Assembly (NCBI RefSeq): GCF_900109195.1
Contig: NZ_FNZG01000004.1
Location: forward strand, 124,001 to 188,000
Reading direction: 5' to 3'
Origin: Pseudooceanicola nitratireducens
Lineage (GTDB): Bacteria > Pseudomonadota > Alphaproteobacteria > Rhodobacterales > Rhodobacteraceae
Length of the DNA stretch: 64,000 nt
The notes below the pieces were generated by a model. That model ran no database searches and was not told where the DNA came from. It saw nothing but the letters and a program-made list of their open reading frames with translations. Below, piece by piece: positions 1 through 8,704 of this stretch. Numbering within the stretch: the stretch's first letter is position 1; each line of letters begins with the position of its first letter. A program made the position numbers and the translations under genes.

Positions 1-121
1 GCGCCTCTTCGCCGTTTTCCGCCCGCGAGACGCGGAAGCCTTCGGCTTCGAGGTTGTAGGACAGCACTTCGCGCTGTGCGGGTTCGTCTTCGACGACAAG
101 GACTGTGGGCTGTTCGGGCAT
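1..121 (-). CDS. phoB: PhoB response regulator, N-terminal fragment (continues beyond the window)
   Basis: Only the first 40 codons are inside the window. They read MPEQPTVLVVEDEPAQREVL and onward, the beta1-alpha1 start of a receiver domain with the acidic pocket residues (EDE). The gene is the last of the minus-strand run phoR-pstSCAB-phoU-phoB, 20 nt after phoU. By family knowledge PhoB is phosphorylated by PhoR and binds Pho boxes to switch on phosphate uptake. The DNA-binding domain is not visible, so the identification rests on the receiver start and the context. Confidence 0.85.
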   Translation of the reverse strand, partial: MPEQPTVLVVEDEPAQREVLSYNLEAEGFRVSRAENGEEA

Positions 122-141
122 CTTCGGTCTTTCGGAAAGGC

Positions 142-867
142 TCAGGCTTGCGGCGAGAAGGTCGCGTCGGTCGAGGTTTTGTCGCCCTTGGGCCGCGCCT
201 CGTCCGGGGTTTCGCCGGTGACCAGGTAGATCACCTGCTCACAGATCGAGGTCACGTGATCGCCCATGCGTTCGGTGTTCTTGGCCATGAAATGCAGGTG
301 CATGCAGGCGGTGATGTTGCGCGGATCTTCCATCATGAAGGTCAGGAATTCGCGGAAGAGCGCGTTGTACATCTGGTCGACGTCCTGGTCGCGCTGGATC
401 ACGTCGGCGGCCTTGACGGCGTCGCGCTGGATATAGGCGTCCAGCGCGTCCTTCAGCATCTCGTTGACCTCGCGCGCCATGCGGCGCAGCGCGGCCTGAG
501 AGCCGTTGATCGGCGACATCTGGGCCAGGATCGAGGTCCGCTTGGCCATGTTTTTCGCATAGTCGCCAATACGTTCCAGGTTGGACGAGATCTTCATGAC
601 GGACAGAACGATGCGCAGATCGCCCGCCGTCGGTGCGCGCAGCGCGATCAGGCGCGCGGCGTCTTCGTTGATCATCTCTTCCAGGGCGTCGATGGCCTTG
701 TCGCCCTTGCGGACCTGTTCGGCCAACTCTTCGTCGCGAGTTTCCAGCGACTGGGCTGCGTCCAGGATCGCGGCCTCGACCAGGCCGCCCATCTTCATGA
801 TCTTCGCCTGGATGGCTTCCAGATCCCGGTCGAAGGCGGATGCGATATGCTGCTCGTCTGCGGTCAT
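142..867 (-). CDS. phoU: PhoU, phosphate signalling negative regulator
   Basis: 241 aa all-helical protein of normal PhoU length. PhoU couples the Pst transporter to the PhoR kinase and represses the Pho regulon when phosphate is plentiful. Two PhoU repeats are visible, each with the E/D-rich metal-binding helix style (for example LERIGDYAKNMAKR and, later, NTERMGDHVTSICEQ). I chose the ATG at 867 rather than the in-frame TTG at 876 because a GGAG sits 9 nt before the ATG. It lies 19 nt after pstB and 20 nt before phoB, so it is probably co-transcribed with both. Confidence 0.95.
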   Translation of the reverse strand: MTADEQHIASAFDRDLEAIQAKIMKMGGLVEAAILDAAQSLETRDEELAEQVRKGDKAIDALEEMINEDAARLIALRAPTAGDLRIVLSVMKISSNLERIGDYAKNMAKRTSILAQMSPINGSQAALRRMAREVNEMLKDALDAYIQRDAVKAADVIQRDQDVDQMYNALFREFLTFMMEDPRNITACMHLHFMAKNTERMGDHVTSICEQVIYLVTGETPDEARPKGDKTSTDATFSPQA

Positions 868-886
868 TTTATCCAACTCCGATGGA

Positions 887-1684
887 TCAGCCGATACGGC
901 CGGTGATGTAACTTTCGGTGCGCGGATCCACCGGGTTGGTGAAGATCTGGCCCGTCTCGCCGTATTCCACCAGGTTGCCGAGGTGGAAGAAGGCCGTTTT
1001 CTGGCTGACGCGCGCCGCCTGCTGCATCGAGTGCGTGACGATCACGACGCTGTAGTTTTCACGCAGCTCGTCGATCAGTTCCTCGACCTGGCCGGTGGCG
1101 ATCGGGTCAAGCGCGGAACAGGGTTCGTCCATCAGAAGAACCTCGGGTTCAGTGGCGACGGCGCGGGCGATGCACAGACGCTGCTGCTGACCACCAGACA
1201 GGCCGGTGCCGGGCGCGTGAAGGCGGTCCTTCACCTCGTCCCAGATGGCGCCGCGGCGCAGGGATTTTTCGACAATGTCGTCCAGGTCGGCCTTGTTCTT
1301 GGCCAGTCCGTGGATCCGCGGACCATAGGCGATATTGTCGTAGATCGATTTGGGAAACGGGTTCGGCTTCTGGAACACCATGCCGACCTTGGCGCGCAGT
1401 TGCACGGGGTCGACGCGAGCGTCATAGATGTCTTCACCGTCCAGCAGGATGTCGCCTTCGACGCGGCAGATGTCGATGGTGTCGTTCATGCGGTTCAGGC
1501 ACCGCAGGAAGGTGGATTTGCCGCAGCCCGAGGGGCCGATGAAGGCCGTCACGGTCTTGTCTTCGATCTCGACGTTCACGTCCTTGATGGCGTGGGTGCT
1601 GCCGTAGAAGACCTGCACGTTGCGGGCGGCGATTTTAGTCTCGTTCTGGGTCACTTTCTGCTCCGATGCGGGGGCGTCGTACAT
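887..1684 (-). CDS. pstB: Phosphate ABC transporter ATP-binding protein PstB
   Basis: 265 aa cytoplasmic ATPase that powers high-affinity phosphate import through PstCA. Visible motifs are Walker [10 protein letters not shown], signature LSGGQQQR, Walker B VLLMDEP and the switch histidine in IVTHSM. The PstB-specific CSALDPIAT stretch after Walker B separates it from other ABC ATPases. It starts 15 nt after the pstA stop and is followed by phoU. A short N-terminal extension before the ABC domain is usual in this group. Confidence 0.97.
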   Translation of the reverse strand: MYDAPASEQKVTQNETKIAARNVQVFYGSTHAIKDVNVEIEDKTVTAFIGPSGCGKSTFLRCLNRMNDTIDICRVEGDILLDGEDIYDARVDPVQLRAKVGMVFQKPNPFPKSIYDNIAYGPRIHGLAKNKADLDDIVEKSLRRGAIWDEVKDRLHAPGTGLSGGQQQRLCIARAVATEPEVLLMDEPCSALDPIATGQVEELIDELRENYSVVIVTHSMQQAARVSQKTAFFHLGNLVEYGETGQIFTNPVDPRTESYITGRIG

Positions 1685-1699
1685 GGGGTCTGGTCCTTC

Positions 1700-3058
1700 T
1701 TACCACCGGCGCTCGAAGCGTCGACGCAGAATAATTGCGATGATGTTCATGGTCATGAGGAAGAGCAGCAGGATGATGATGCCACCCCATGCCCGTTCGT
1801 AGTAAGCAGGATCCGCCCGTTTCGCCCATTCGTAGATCTGGGCCGGCATGGCCGAGTTCGGGTCAAGGAACCCGCTGGCGATCCCGTCAGGATAGTTCGA
1901 GGCGATGTAGCCCACCATGCCGATCAGCAGCAGCGGCGCGGTTTCGCCAAGCGCCTGGGCCAGACCGATGATCGTGCCGGTCAGGATGCCGGGCATGGCC
2001 AGCGGCAGCACATGGTGGAAGACCGACTGCATCTTCGAGGCCCCTACCCCAAGTGCGGCGTCGCGGATCGACGGCGGCACGGCCTTCAGCGAAGCGCGGG
2101 TCGAGATGATGATCGTCGGCAGCGTCATCAATGTCAGCACCAGGCCACCGACCAGCGGGGCGGACTGCGGCAGATGCGCGAACTGGATGAACACGGCGAG
2201 ACCCAGGATACCGAAGACGATCGACGGCACGGCCGCCAGGTTCGAGATGTTCACCTCGATCAGGTCGGTCCAGCGGTTTTTCGGTGCGAATTCCTCAAGA
2301 TAGATCGAGGCCGCGACACCGATCGGCAGGGCCAGGCCCAGCACCACCAGCATCATGAAGAAGGACCCCAGCATCGAGACACCGATCCCGGCCTGCTCCG
2401 GACGGCTTTCGGAAGCGTCCGCGCCCAGGATGAAGGCCCAGTTGAATTCGCGCTTCAGCACGCCGGCCTCGTTCAGGGCGTCGGTCACGTCCAGGTGTTC
2501 GGCGTCCAGGTTCTTGTCACGCGCCAGGTCTTCACGGGCCACGCGGCCCTTCATGTAGCCATCCACGCGGGACGAGGCGAGGACGCGGAAGTCTACCGTT
2601 TCGCCGATGCGGCCCGGGTTGGCGATCACGAAGTCACGGATCTGCGCCGAAGCCGAGGCCGAAACCATCTTCTCAAGATCCTTGTCCTTGGCGAAGGGGC
2701 TTTCGATCCCGTTGTCGGCCAGGGTCCTGGACATGGCGTCGATGATCAGCGGCTTGTAGCCAAAGGTCGAGACCTTCTTGATTTCCTCGATGTCGCGGTT
2801 GCCGTTCTTGTCCAGCTTGTCGGCCTTCAGTTCGACCGGGATGGTCATGAAGGTCTGGGTGAAGGCGGGCACCCCGTTGCGCACGATGGCGAACAGCAGC
2901 AGGGCCAGGAAGATCAGGCCAACCGTGACGGCAGCAATCCCATAGGCGCGAAAGCGGGCCTCGGCGGCATTGCGGCGGCGCACCCGGTTGTCCAGCGTCA
3001 TCAGGCTGGACTTGGTGCGGGCACCGCCACCGGGAGGTGTCGATGTTGCGTCGGTCAT
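1700..3058 (-). CDS. pstA: Phosphate ABC transporter permease PstA, long form
   Basis: 452 aa inner-membrane permease, much longer than the roughly 300 aa enterobacterial PstA. After a cytoplasmic start and a first TM segment (about residues 40-60) comes a large periplasmic insert of about 200 residues, as in proteobacterial PstA with a DUF3333 domain. The C-terminal half carries the BPD_transp_1 core with the coupling helix region around PPSIRDAALGVGASK. The ATG at 3058 overlaps the pstC stop as ATGA, implying translational coupling. An upstream in-frame start at 3091 would overlap pstC further and is not preferred. Confidence 0.94.
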   Translation of the reverse strand: MTDATSTPPGGGARTKSSLMTLDNRVRRRNAAEARFRAYGIAAVTVGLIFLALLLFAIVRNGVPAFTQTFMTIPVELKADKLDKNGNRDIEEIKKVSTFGYKPLIIDAMSRTLADNGIESPFAKDKDLEKMVSASASAQIRDFVIANPGRIGETVDFRVLASSRVDGYMKGRVAREDLARDKNLDAEHLDVTDALNEAGVLKREFNWAFILGADASESRPEQAGIGVSMLGSFFMMLVVLGLALPIGVAASIYLEEFAPKNRWTDLIEVNISNLAAVPSIVFGILGLAVFIQFAHLPQSAPLVGGLVLTLMTLPTIIISTRASLKAVPPSIRDAALGVGASKMQSVFHHVLPLAMPGILTGTIIGLAQALGETAPLLLIGMVGYIASNYPDGIASGFLDPNSAMPAQIYEWAKRADPAYYERAWGGIIILLLFLMTMNIIAIILRRRFERRW

Positions 3059-4518
3059 TCGTATTGCTCCCGGTATTTGCGCACGATCCACAGTGCAAAG
3101 ACGTTCAGGCCAAGGGTGATGACAAACAGGGTCATGCCCAGGGCAAAGGCCACCAGCGCCTCGGGCGAGGCAAAGTCCGCATCCCCCGTCAGCTGCGACA
3201 CGATCTTGGCGGTCACGGTGGTCATGGCCTCGAAGGGGTTCATCGACAGGCGGGCTGCGGCCCCTGCCCCCAGCACCACGATCATCGTCTCACCGATGGC
3301 GCGGGATGCGGCCAGAAGGATGGCACCGACGATGCCCGGAAGGGCTGCGGGCATGACCACTTGCTTGATGGTTTCCGATTTGGTCGCACCCAGGCCAAGC
3401 GACCCGTCGCGCATCGCCTGGGGGACCGAATTGATGATGTCGTCGGACAGCGAACTGACGAAGGGGATCAGCATGATGCCCATCACCAGCCCCGCGGTGA
3501 TCACGGCGCGCGATCCGCCCATCCAGCCGGTGGCATCGGGCCCAAAGACCGTGACCAGCGCCGGGCCGACCGTCAGCAGGGCGAACAGGCCGTAGACGAT
3601 CGTGGGGATGCCGGCCAACACTTCCAGCATGGGCTTGGCAAAGGCGCGCACGGCGGGCGTGGCGTATTCCGACAGGTAGATCGCCGCGAACAGGCCGACC
3701 GGCACGGCCACCGCCAGCGCGATGATCGAGATGTAGAAAGTGCCCCAGAACAGCGGGATGATGCCCAGTTCCGAACCGCCACCGAAGGACGGCGCCCAGG
3801 TCAGGCCAAAGAAGAATTCAGTCCAGGGGTAGAGCTTGAAGAATTCGACCGTGTTGAAGACAAGGCTCAGCACGATACCGATGGTGGTCATGATCGCGAT
3901 CGAGGCCGCGAAGATCAGCATGGCCAGCACGCCCTTTTCCACCACGTTGCGGGCGCGGAAATCCTTGTTCGTGCGCAGGTAGGCAAAGGCAAAGCCGCCG
4001 ATGGCCAGGGCCAGCACGATCACCGTCATGGCAAGGTGGCCGATGCCGTTCAGCCGGCGGTAATCCTGCGCGGCGGACAGCACATAGGGTTCCACGTCAG
4101 ACCCAAGCGCGACACCAACCTGGGCCAGGGTTTCGCGAATGTTCGTGGTTTCGGTGCTCAGCGCGGTGGCGGCGTCCGGGGTCATGGCCCCCTGCGCAAT
4201 CGCAAGGTCCAGACCGTCGGCGACGCGGCGCACGTCCGACATGATCAGGTTCAGCGCGCCGGTGTCGGCATAGGCCGTGCCGGGGATCGCATCGGAAACC
4301 GCGTTCTGGATCAGCATCGGCTGCAGGATCAGCCAGGCGATCATCACGCCCAGGGCCGGCACCAGAACCGTCAGCGCGGTGTTATAGCCGTAGTACCCGG
4401 GCAGGGAATGAAGATGACGCGCATCGCCTTGGGCAGATGCCATGGCGCGGGCGCGTCCGAGGAAGAAACCAATAACGGCAATCGCGAGAACGATGCAGAG
4501 TAACCAGAGTGCCGGCAT
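3055..4518 (-). CDS. pstC: Phosphate ABC transporter permease PstC, long form
   Basis: 487 aa membrane permease partnering PstA. An N-terminal TM helix and a second hydrophobic segment (about residues 40-70) frame an extra periplasmic domain typical of alphaproteobacterial PstC. The BPD permease core is in the C-terminal 300 residues, with the EAA-type loop near VPQAMRDGSLGLGATK. It follows pstS after a 141-nt gap that contains a hairpin and overlaps pstA by 4 nt. Both Pst permeases here are the enlarged type, which fits one alphaproteobacterial Pst lineage. Confidence 0.94.
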   Translation of the reverse strand: MPALWLLCIVLAIAVIGFFLGRARAMASAQGDARHLHSLPGYYGYNTALTVLVPALGVMIAWLILQPMLIQNAVSDAIPGTAYADTGALNLIMSDVRRVADGLDLAIAQGAMTPDAATALSTETTNIRETLAQVGVALGSDVEPYVLSAAQDYRRLNGIGHLAMTVIVLALAIGGFAFAYLRTNKDFRARNVVEKGVLAMLIFAASIAIMTTIGIVLSLVFNTVEFFKLYPWTEFFFGLTWAPSFGGGSELGIIPLFWGTFYISIIALAVAVPVGLFAAIYLSEYATPAVRAFAKPMLEVLAGIPTIVYGLFALLTVGPALVTVFGPDATGWMGGSRAVITAGLVMGIMLIPFVSSLSDDIINSVPQAMRDGSLGLGATKSETIKQVVMPAALPGIVGAILLAASRAIGETMIVVLGAGAAARLSMNPFEAMTTVTAKIVSQLTGDADFASPEALVAFALGMTLFVITLGLNVFALWIVRKYREQYE

Positions 4519-4591
4519 AGGAAGCTTTCCCGATCGTCTTGACCCGAAGGTCCTGGCCCCAAGGTCGTGACCCGAGGGTAATGGAAGGAAA

Positions 4592-4618
4592 CGGGCCCGG
4601 GCGGGATGCCGGGGCCCG
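4592..4618 (-). terminator. Hairpin between pstS and pstC
   Basis: CGGGCCC (4592-4598) is perfectly repeated in inverse at 4612-4618 with a 13-nt loop. It lies in the 141-nt gap after the pstS stop and has no T-tract. Hairpins in this position commonly protect or attenuate transcripts, so that the binding protein is made in excess over the permeases. That role is inference here. Confidence 0.4.
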
Positions 4619-4659
4619 GATGGTTGGGGCGGCGCCTTTCGGTGCCACCCCGGTCGAAC

Positions 4660-5700
4660 TTACATGTTCGAACCCATGGTCTGCTCTTCAGCAACACCGG
4701 ACTGGGTTGCCGACAGCTCGGGGTCGGAGACCAGGCCGTATTCGGCCAGCGGGCCGTCGGGGCCTGCCATGTCGTCGGACACGAAGAACTCAGCGTATTC
4801 TTTCAGGCCGGGGATGACGCCGATGTGGGCTTTCTTCACGTAGAAGTACAGCGGACGCGAAACCGGGTAGTCGCCGGAAGCGATGGTTTCGGTCTTCGGC
4901 TCGACGCCGGACATGGTTGCGACTTTCAGCTTGTCGGTGTTGTTCTCGTAGAACGCCAGGCCGAAGACGCCGATGCCGTTTGCGTTGGCGTCGATCGATG
5001 CCAGGGTCTCGGTGTAGTCACCGTCGATGTCGACCGAACGGCCGTCGGTGCGCAGGTCCATGCAGGCCTTCTCGGCTGCTTTTTCGTCCAGGCCCGAAGC
5101 GACATAGGCTTCGAATGCGCCGGTTTCTTCACAGCCCGCCAGGATGACTTTTTCGTCAAAGACTTCGCGGGTGCCGTGCTTGGTGCCGGGAACGAAGGCC
5201 AGGATCTCTTCCGCCGGCAGATCGGCGTTGAAGTCGGACCATTTGGTGTTGGTGTTGTCGACCAGTGCGCCGTCTTTGAGGACTTTTGCGCCCAGGGCGT
5301 TGAACAGGTCGGCCGGCTCGAACGCGTTGTAGGCGGGGCCGTTCAGCTGGCTGGCGAAGACGATGCCGTCATAACCGATGCGCACTTCGATGATGTCGGT
5401 GACACCAGCTTCGGCACAGGCTTTGACTTCTTTGTCTTTGATTTTGCGCGATGCGTTTGCAACGTCGATGGTGTTTCCGCCAACGCCTTCACAGAAGCGC
5501 TTCAGACCAGCCGAGGAGCCGCCGGATTCAACAACCGGGGTCGGGAAGTCAAAGTTTTCACCGAACGCTTCTGCAACGATCGAGGCATAGGGCAGAACGG
5601 TCGACGAACCGGCAACCTGCACCTGGTCACGGGCGGCAGCGGCGGTTGCGGAAACGGCAGCGATCGCCACGGCAGAGGCGGTCAGTTTGAAGTAGGACAT
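4660..5700 (-). CDS. pstS: Periplasmic phosphate-binding protein PstS
   Basis: 346 aa. A Sec signal peptide is visible (hydrophobic residues 6-22, Ala-rich cleavage near residue 23), and the mature protein begins with the PstS signature QVAGSSTVLPYA. The phosphate-loop serines and ESGGSSAGL are present. It is the SphX/PstS type seen with long PstC and PstA. The start has a good ribosome site (AGGAG, 5 nt spacing). The gene is preceded by a Pho box at 5781-5809, so it is expected to be strongly induced by phosphate starvation. Confidence 0.96.
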   Translation of the reverse strand: MSYFKLTASAVAIAAVSATAAAARDQVQVAGSSTVLPYASIVAEAFGENFDFPTPVVESGGSSAGLKRFCEGVGGNTIDVANASRKIKDKEVKACAEAGVTDIIEVRIGYDGIVFASQLNGPAYNAFEPADLFNALGAKVLKDGALVDNTNTKWSDFNADLPAEEILAFVPGTKHGTREVFDEKVILAGCEETGAFEAYVASGLDEKAAEKACMDLRTDGRSVDIDGDYTETLASIDANANGIGVFGLAFYENNTDKLKVATMSGVEPKTETIASGDYPVSRPLYFYVKKAHIGVIPGLKEYAEFFVSDDMAGPDGPLAEYGLVSDPELSATQSGVAEEQTMGSNM

Positions 5701-5769
5701 GGTAGCTCCTGATTTAATCTCATGGTCCCCATTGCAGGTGACCTCAGGACGCCCATCTAGAGACGCTCC

Positions 5770-5809
5770 CTAATGCTTTTGTGAAAGTAATGTAACGGTT
5801 TCATGACAA
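5770..5809 (-). promoter_or_regulatory. Pho box with three half-sites plus candidate -10
   Basis: Read on the minus strand, three 7-mers lie exactly 11 bp apart: TTGTCAT (5809-5803), CCGTTAC (5798-5792) and CTTTCAC (5787-5781), separated by 4-nt A/T-rich spacers. This is the PhoB-binding pattern of tandem CTGTCAT-like repeats. A possible -10 (CATTAG, 5775-5770) follows. The site ends 81 nt before the pstS start. Half-site identities are moderate, but the regular spacing and the location make the call strong. Confidence 0.8.
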
Positions 5810-5928
5810 CCGCCGGGATGGCGAAAAAATATAGACAACCCCTGCGATTTGTCGCTGTTTGGCGTCCATGGAAAAGGGGGCGGAAATGCCCCCTAACCCA
5901 CTGTTTTCACGCGCGGTATGGCCCCGAC

Positions 5929-6972
5929 CTACTGCCCAAGCGGCAGAATGACGATAAAGGCGGTGCCTTCACCCAGTCTGCTTTCGATCCGCATGCGTCC
6001 GCGGTGGCGTGTGATGATGTGTTTTACAATCGCCAGACCAAGCCCCGTGCCGCCCATTTCCCGCGATCTGTGCGAATCGACACGGTAGAAGCGTTCGGTC
6101 AGGCGGGGGATGTGCTGTTCAGCGATTCCCGGCCCCGAATCGCGCACCGTGATCGTCACCCCTGCCCCCCGCAGCGACGGCACATTGTCCGAGACCGTCA
6201 CATCCACCTGCACCCGTCCGCCCGAGCCGCCGTATTTCACGCCGTTCTCGATCAGGTTGGTGAAGACCTGCCGCAGCTGGTCCTCGTCCCCGGGGATCAG
6301 CACGCCCTCGGTCTCGCCGGTCGGGTCGATCTGCACGCCCGCCTCTTCGGCCAGCGGGGCAAGCGTCCGGGCCACCGAGCCCACGACCGAGGCCACGTCG
6401 ACCCGCGTCGTCGGACGCACCCGCTCTTCGCTTTCGACCCGGCTTAGCGACAGAAGATCCCGGACCAGACGTTCCATCCGGTGCGCTTCGCGGTCCATGA
6501 TGGTCAGGAACCGTTCCTGCGCCTGCGGATCGTTCTTGGCCGGGCCGCGCAGGGTTTCGATGAACCCCAGCAGCGCGGTCAGCGGCGTGCGCAATTCATG
6601 GCTGACGTTGGCGACAAAATCACGGCGGATCTGGCCGGCCTGTTCGACGTGGGTGGTGTCCTCAAAGCTGACCAGCACGCCTTCACCCGCGCCCAGATCG
6701 ATATAAGAGGCCGTCACCCGATAGGTCAGATCCCGCCCGGCTTCGGACGTCAGGTGCCGCGCCTTCCGGGTCTTACGGTCCTGCAGACAGCCGTCCACCG
6801 CATCCAGAACCGACGGATGGCGAATGGCGGTGATGTAATGGCGCCCGACGATGGCGGTCCCCAGAAGGGCCTTGGCATCGTCATTGGCGGCCAAAATCCG
6901 TTCTCCCCGCCCGATCAAAAGAGAGGCGAGAGGAATGGCCTGCAAAAGCTGGGTGAGAAAGGCTTCGGACAT
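5929..6972 (-). CDS. phoR: Phosphate regulon sensor kinase PhoR, apparently without membrane anchor
   Basis: 347 aa histidine kinase: a PAS-like domain (about residues 1-110), HisKA with the phospho-accepting H125 in SHELRTPL, N box LIENGVKYG, and G1/G2 boxes DSGPGI and GGTGLGL. It should phosphorylate PhoB. No convincing transmembrane helix is visible, whereas E. coli PhoR has N-terminal membrane segments. The first 25 residues are only weakly hydrophobic. It is the first gene of the minus-strand phosphate cluster, 228 nt before pstS. Assignment as PhoR relies on domain order plus context. Confidence 0.9.
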   Translation of the reverse strand: MSEAFLTQLLQAIPLASLLIGRGERILAANDDAKALLGTAIVGRHYITAIRHPSVLDAVDGCLQDRKTRKARHLTSEAGRDLTYRVTASYIDLGAGEGVLVSFEDTTHVEQAGQIRRDFVANVSHELRTPLTALLGFIETLRGPAKNDPQAQERFLTIMDREAHRMERLVRDLLSLSRVESEERVRPTTRVDVASVVGSVARTLAPLAEEAGVQIDPTGETEGVLIPGDEDQLRQVFTNLIENGVKYGGSGGRVQVDVTVSDNVPSLRGAGVTITVRDSGPGIAEQHIPRLTERFYRVDSHRSREMGGTGLGLAIVKHIITRHRGRMRIESRLGEGTAFIVILPLGQ

Positions 6973-7054
6973 AGATGCTTAACCATTTTGCGGGATAGTC
7001 CGCGCCAAGTGCTACACTGATATGTCCCCACGGGAAAAGAGGAGGAAACAGACC

Positions 7055-7357
7055 ATGGGCGTTTTTGTCCTCGCCTCGGTCCGGTTTCGCGATCGCGCCC
7101 GCTATGACGCCTACCAGGCCCGCTTTGCCGGGGTTTTCGCCGGATGCGGCGGCACGGTGCTGGCGGCGGATGAGGCCCCGCTTCGGCTTGAAGGGGACGA
7201 CAGCCCCGACAAGATCGTGCTGATGCACTTCGACAGCCTGGACCAGGCCAGCGCTTTCCTGCTGTCGGAGGCGTATCAGGCGGTTTCCCGTGATCGCGAA
7301 GCCGGGGCCGTCACCACCACCCATTTGATCCGGGCGCTGGATCCGCCGATCCGCTAG
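7055..7357 (+). CDS. DUF1330-like small protein
   Basis: 100 aa. I chose the ATG at 7055 because a strong GAGGAGG lies 8 nt upstream. The start at 7022 would add a basic leader with no ribosome site. The fold signature is a ferredoxin-like beta-alpha-beta protein: an opening FVLASVRFRDRARYDAYQ, a central IVLMHFDSLDQASAF and a short SEAYQ helix, as in DUF1330/ABM-like proteins. Molecular function is unknown. It is transcribed away from phoR and converges on the carbonic-anhydrase-like gene. Confidence 0.75.
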   Translation: MGVFVLASVRFRDRARYDAYQARFAGVFAGCGGTVLAADEAPLRLEGDDSPDKIVLMHFDSLDQASAFLLSEAYQAVSRDREAGAVTTTHLIRALDPPIR

Positions 7358-7360
7358 GGA

Positions 7361-7894
7361 TCAGTCCTCGATCCGGATCATGCCGTCGCGAAAACGGCGC
7401 ATGTTGCGCTGATAGCTCAGGGCCGAGGCTTCGTTGCGCTGTTCCCATTCCGGGCCCAGTTCTTTGACCACCTTGCCGGGGCTGCCCAGCACCATGGAAT
7501 TGTCGGGGATCACCTTGCCCTCGGTCACCAGCGCCCCTGCCCCGATCAGGCAGTTCTTGCCGATCACCGCGTTGTTCAGGATGGTCGCGCCCATGCCGAT
7601 CAATGTGTTGTCGCCGATGGTGCAGCCGTGCAGCATGGCCTTGTGACCGATGGTGCAATTCTCACCGATGGTCAGCGGACAGCCCATGTCGGTGTGCATG
7701 ACGGTGTTTTCCTGCACGTTCGATCCGCGTCCGATACGGATCTCCTCGTTGTCGCCGCGCAGGGTGCAGCCGAACCAGACCGAGGTCGCGCTTTCCATCA
7801 CCACCCGGCCGATCACGTTGGCATCGGGGGCGATCCAGAAATCACCGTCTTCGGGGGTTACCGGCGCGATGCCGTCAAGCGCATACAGGGTCAT
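7361..7894 (-). CDS. Gamma-class carbonic anhydrase family protein (left-handed beta-helix)
   Basis: 177 aa hexapeptide-repeat protein with repeated I/V-G-x-x units. All three metal-ligand histidines of the gamma-CA family can be placed (H67, H84, H89), as can the catalytic-pocket residues R46, D48 and Q61. Members (YrdA/PaaY/CaiE-like) are zinc proteins; some have carbonic anhydrase activity and others only scaffold or thioesterase roles. Its ATG overlaps the gmk stop (ATGA), so it is translated together with guanylate kinase. The acidic loop of Cam is absent, as in most bacterial members. Confidence 0.9.
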   Translation of the reverse strand: MTLYALDGIAPVTPEDGDFWIAPDANVIGRVVMESATSVWFGCTLRGDNEEIRIGRGSNVQENTVMHTDMGCPLTIGENCTIGHKAMLHGCTIGDNTLIGMGATILNNAVIGKNCLIGAGALVTEGKVIPDNSMVLGSPGKVVKELGPEWEQRNEASALSYQRNMRRFRDGMIRIED

Positions 7895-8556
7895 TGGGTA
7901 TCCTCGAATTCGGTTTGCAGGGTGCGCACGTGGTCGGTCAGCTTGGGCTGTTGCGTGCGGCGCAGGCGGGCGGCGGTCAGGATCGCCTTCAGCTTTTCCT
8001 CGGTCTCGTCGAGGTCGTCGTTGATCAGGACAAAGTCATAGGCGTCCCAATGGCTGATCTCGTCCCAGCTTTTCTGCATCCGGCCGGCGATGACCTCTTC
8101 GCTGTCCTGGGCGCGGTCCTGAAGCCGGCGGTGCAATTCGGTGATCGAGGGCGGAAGAAGGAAGATCGACAGCGTGTGCTGGTTCAGAGCCGAATTCGAG
8201 ATCTGTTGCGCGCCCTGCCAGTCGATGTCGAACAGCACGTCCTGCCCGGCATCGATCGCCTCCTGCACGGCGGCGCGGGGCGAGCCGTAGTAATTGCCAA
8301 AGACCCGGGCGTGTTCCAGCATGCCGCCGTCCTGCACCTTGGCCTTGAAGTCCTCTTCCGACAGGAAATGGTAATCCTTGCCGTCGACCTCACCGGGGCG
8401 CGGCGCGCGGGTCGTGGCCGAGACGGAAAAGCGGATCGAATCGTCCCATGCGCGCAGGCGCTTGGCCAGCGTCGATTTCCCGGCCCCCGAGGGCGAGGAC
8501 AGGATGATCAGCAGACCGCGGCGGTCACCTTGTGGCGTTTTCGAAGGGGTCGACAT
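7891..8556 (-). CDS. gmk: Guanylate kinase
   Basis: 221 aa. It phosphorylates GMP/dGMP to GDP/dGDP. The P-loop [10 protein letters not shown] is at about residues 20-29, followed by [19 protein letters not shown], the GMP-binding segment, and IDWQGAQQI. The start at 8556 gives the normal length and has GAGGA 5 nt upstream. A longer reading frame to 8742 adds a low-complexity leader that is not expected. It sits between yicC (upstream, 149 nt gap) and the gamma-CA gene (4 nt overlap). The yicC-gmk adjacency is common in bacteria. Confidence 0.97.
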   Translation of the reverse strand: MSTPSKTPQGDRRGLLIILSSPSGAGKSTLAKRLRAWDDSIRFSVSATTRAPRPGEVDGKDYHFLSEEDFKAKVQDGGMLEHARVFGNYYGSPRAAVQEAIDAGQDVLFDIDWQGAQQISNSALNQHTLSIFLLPPSITELHRRLQDRAQDSEEVIAGRMQKSWDEISHWDAYDFVLINDDLDETEEKLKAILTAARLRRTQQPKLTDHVRTLQTEFEDTQ

Positions 8557-8634
8557 CGGGGTCCTCTGGCGCAAGTTCCTGTGGCAGGCCGCGTGGCGGG
8601 CCGCCTGTTGCCCCCGTGATTGGCAAATAATGCC

Positions 8635-8689
8635 GCCCGGGGCAAGCGCGGGCCCGTCTGTTCCTTGCCCGGGGCAAGCGCGGGGCCCG
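8635..8689. repeat. Imperfect GC-rich direct repeat in the yicC-gmk spacer
   Basis: The 22-mer beginning GCCCGGGGCAAGCGCGGGCC at 8635-8656 recurs at 8667-8689 with one extra G. Each copy is itself partly self-complementary (GGGCCC, CCCGGG), so the spacer RNA could form alternative hairpins before gmk. Role unknown. Confidence 0.6.
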
Positions 8690-8704
8690 ACCATACGCCC
8701 GCGT

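Noticed and set aside
581-3595. Very long plus-strand open frame of about 1000 codons opposite pstB and pstA
   Set aside because: It is antisense to well supported genes, shows low-complexity His/Asp/Gly-rich translation typical of high-GC shadows, and has no ribosome site.
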